Assembly: GCA_015661135.1 (NCBI GenBank)
Contig: JACVXW010000105.1
Location: 1-5,064 of the forward strand
Reading direction: 5' to 3'
Source of the DNA: Chloroflexota bacterium
Lineage (GTDB): Bacteria > Chloroflexota > Limnocylindria > Limnocylindrales > CSP1-4
Length of the DNA: 5,064 nucleotides
Numbering within the stretch: position 1 is the stretch's first letter; each line of letters begins with the position of its first letter. Made by a program: the position numbers and the translations under genes. The notes beneath the pieces were generated by a model. The model was not told where the DNA came from and did no database searches. It saw only the letters and a list, made by a program, of their open reading frames with translations. This document shows, piece by piece, positions 4,081 to 5,064 of the stretch.

Positions 4081-4974
4081 TTGAAGCGCTCGAACCGTCT
4101 CATCCTGCTGATCGGCGTCTTCCTTGCCGCAGCGGCCTTCGTCCTGGTGCTCATCCTGATCGGTGGGAACGGCGGCGGCGGCGGCGGCGGCGGCCCGACC
4201 GCGCCGCCGACCACGCTGGCCACGGTGGTCGCGGCCCGCGACATCCCGCTCGGTGTGACGGTCACGACGGCCATGGTCGCGACCCAGGAAATCCTGATCG
4301 AAAACCGCAGCAATGGGGCGTTCGGCGACGTCAGCCAGGCCATCGGCCAGGTCGTCCGCCAGTCCATCGCCCGCGGGCAGCAGGTGACGACGTTCCAGTT
4401 CGCGGATCTCGGTTCAGCCGCCCGGCTCGAATGTCCGGCCGGCTTCACCTGCATCGCGGTCCAGGTGGACCAGGTGTCCGGCGTGGGCACTCTTATCAAG
4501 AGCGGTGACTTCGTGGACATGGTCGCCGCCGTGGGCACGACAGATCCGAAATTCCCGATCTTCGACTCCGACACGATCGTGCGCGTCCCCACCGGGGACT
4601 ACGATCCAACGAGCGTGAAGGTCCTCCTCCAGGGGATGCAGGTCGTGGCCACCCTGCTGCCGCCGCCGCCCGCGACGGAGACCGGCGTGGCGACGCCCGT
4701 GCCGGGATCCGGGACGACCTCGCTCAACGGCCAGCAGGAGATCGTGATCCTCGCGGTCACGCCCCAGCAGGCCGAGGTGATCAAGTTCGTCCAGCTGGAC
4801 GGCAGCATCACCCTGACGCTCCGGTCGCCCAAGGACTTCGTGGATGCCTCGGGCAACCCGATCATCCCGGAGATCGTCCCCACGACCGGCATCATCCTGA
4901 AGAACATGGTCTCGCTCTACGGCGTCCTGACGCCCGAGATCATCACCTTCCTCCAGCCAACGCCCGCCCCGTAG
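4081..4974 (+). CDS. cpaB: Flp pilus assembly protein CpaB (RcpC family)
   Basis: A 297-residue protein of typical CpaB length. Residues 1-6 are basic and 7-28 (LILLIGVFLAAAAFVLVLIL) form a signal anchor. A linker of eight consecutive glycines (31-38) and a Pro/Thr stretch follow. The SAF domain begins at about 46 (TVVAARDIPLGVTVT) and ends at about 109. The RcpC/CpaB domain contains VSGVGTLIKSGDFVD (132-146), VKVLLQGMQVVA (179-190) and a last part with QEIVILAVTPQQAEVIK and GSITLTLRSP ending near 250. CpaB/RcpC proteins take part in Flp pilus assembly outside the cytoplasmic membrane, in many bacteria with the secretin; the exact role in a lineage that may lack a standard outer membrane is open. 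The only two cysteines, C118 and C124, could form a disulfide. Translation starts at TTG with a strong Shine-Dalgarno. The gene is separated from the pilins by a terminator and has its own likely promoter; the next gene begins 37 bases after the stop. Confidence 0.92.
   Translation: MKRSNRLILLIGVFLAAAAFVLVLILIGGNGGGGGGGGPTAPPTTLATVVAARDIPLGVTVTTAMVATQEILIENRSNGAFGDVSQAIGQVVRQSIARGQQVTTFQFADLGSAARLECPAGFTCIAVQVDQVSGVGTLIKSGDFVDMVAAVGTTDPKFPIFDSDTIVRVPTGDYDPTSVKVLLQGMQVVATLLPPPPATETGVATPVPGSGTTSLNGQQEIVILAVTPQQAEVIKFVQLDGSITLTLRSPKDFVDASGNPIIPEIVPTTGIILKNMVSLYGVLTPEIITFLQPTPAP
4171..4194 (+). repeat. (GGC)8 trinucleotide run in cpaB
   Basis: Eight uninterrupted GGC codons encode the glycine linker between the membrane anchor and the SAF domain. 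Slippage here would add or remove whole glycines without shifting the frame. Confidence 0.9.
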
Positions 4975-5011
4975 CCCGAGCAGTTGGGCAGGAGAAGGCA
5001 CACCAGACGCC

Positions 5012-5064
5012 ATGAGCGACCGCATCAAGGTCCTGATCGTCGACGACATCTCCGAGACGCGTGA
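5012..5064 (+). CDS. Receiver-domain protein, probably CpaE/TadZ (5' part only)
   Basis: The first 17 codons read MSDRIKVLIVDDISETR and then run off the window. KVLIVDD is the first strand and acidic pocket of a receiver domain. Directly after cpaB the expected gene is cpaE/tadZ, whose product has an N-terminal receiver-like domain and a ParA/MinD-like ATPase domain and places the pilus machinery in the cell. An ordinary response regulator is the alternative; only the missing C-terminus can decide. AGGAGAAGG (4990-4998) is the nearest Shine-Dalgarno but lies 13 bases from the ATG, farther than usual. No promoter is seen in the 37-base gap, so co-transcription with cpaB is likely. Confidence 0.7.
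   Translation, partial: MSDRIKVLIVDDISETR

Noticed and set aside
1..5064. CRISPR array, tRNA, rRNA, insertion sequence, phage or toxin-antitoxin content
   Set aside because: No regularly spaced repeats, cloverleaf, transposase motif or terminal inverted repeats with target duplications were seen; all inverted repeats found fit promoters or terminators.

Overview
The window looks like a bacterial chromosome of high G+C content, with strong G/C preference at third codon positions. It carries the start of a tad (tight adherence / Flp type IVc pilus) locus next to a dedicated set of cytoplasmic two-component regulators. The short Flp pilins with an EEGQGLAEYALI core, the soluble DegS-like kinases and the CpaB / receiver-type CpaE order resemble Chloroflexota (for example Limnocylindria-like lineages). 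That assignment is an inference from style, not a marker-gene result, and an actinobacterial-type genome is the main alternative. All genes are on the + strand.

Layout. Bases 1-51 are probably the last codons of an unidentified upstream gene. A TTGAC / TATACT promoter (48-74) sits so close to the next ATG (83) that the transcript is probably leaderless. Next come three regulatory genes: a DegS/NarX-type soluble histidine kinase (83-1213), a NarL/LuxR-type response regulator (1210-1941, ATGA overlap with the kinase), and a second HisKA_3 protein (1977-3110). The third keeps the phospho-acceptor histidine but has lost the ATP-binding N and G1 boxes, so it is probably a pseudokinase or phosphotransfer partner. 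A 284-base noncoding stretch follows, ending in a promoter with a perfect TTGACA -35 box.

The pilus part starts with two tandem Flp prepilin genes, flp1 (3395-3565, 56 aa) and flp2 (3685-3861, 58 aa). Each has its own Shine-Dalgarno sequence. A perfect 10-bp inverted repeat between them surrounds a possible flp2 -10 box. A strong stem-loop terminator (3889-3922) follows flp2. After a further promoter region containing two extended -10 elements and two palindromes comes cpaB (4081-4974, TTG start with a strong Shine-Dalgarno). The first 17 codons of a receiver-domain protein, probably CpaE/TadZ, run off the end from 5012.

How it may work together: the kinase pair and the LuxR-type regulator probably control transcription of the neighbouring pilus genes. 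The two Flp pilins form the fibre after prepilin-peptidase cleavage, CpaB takes part in periplasmic or cell-surface assembly, and CpaE/TadZ localises the machinery. The regulatory link is inferred from adjacency and from inverted repeats at the pilin promoters. The ATPase (CpaF/TadA), platform proteins (TadB/TadC) and prepilin peptidase are not in the window.
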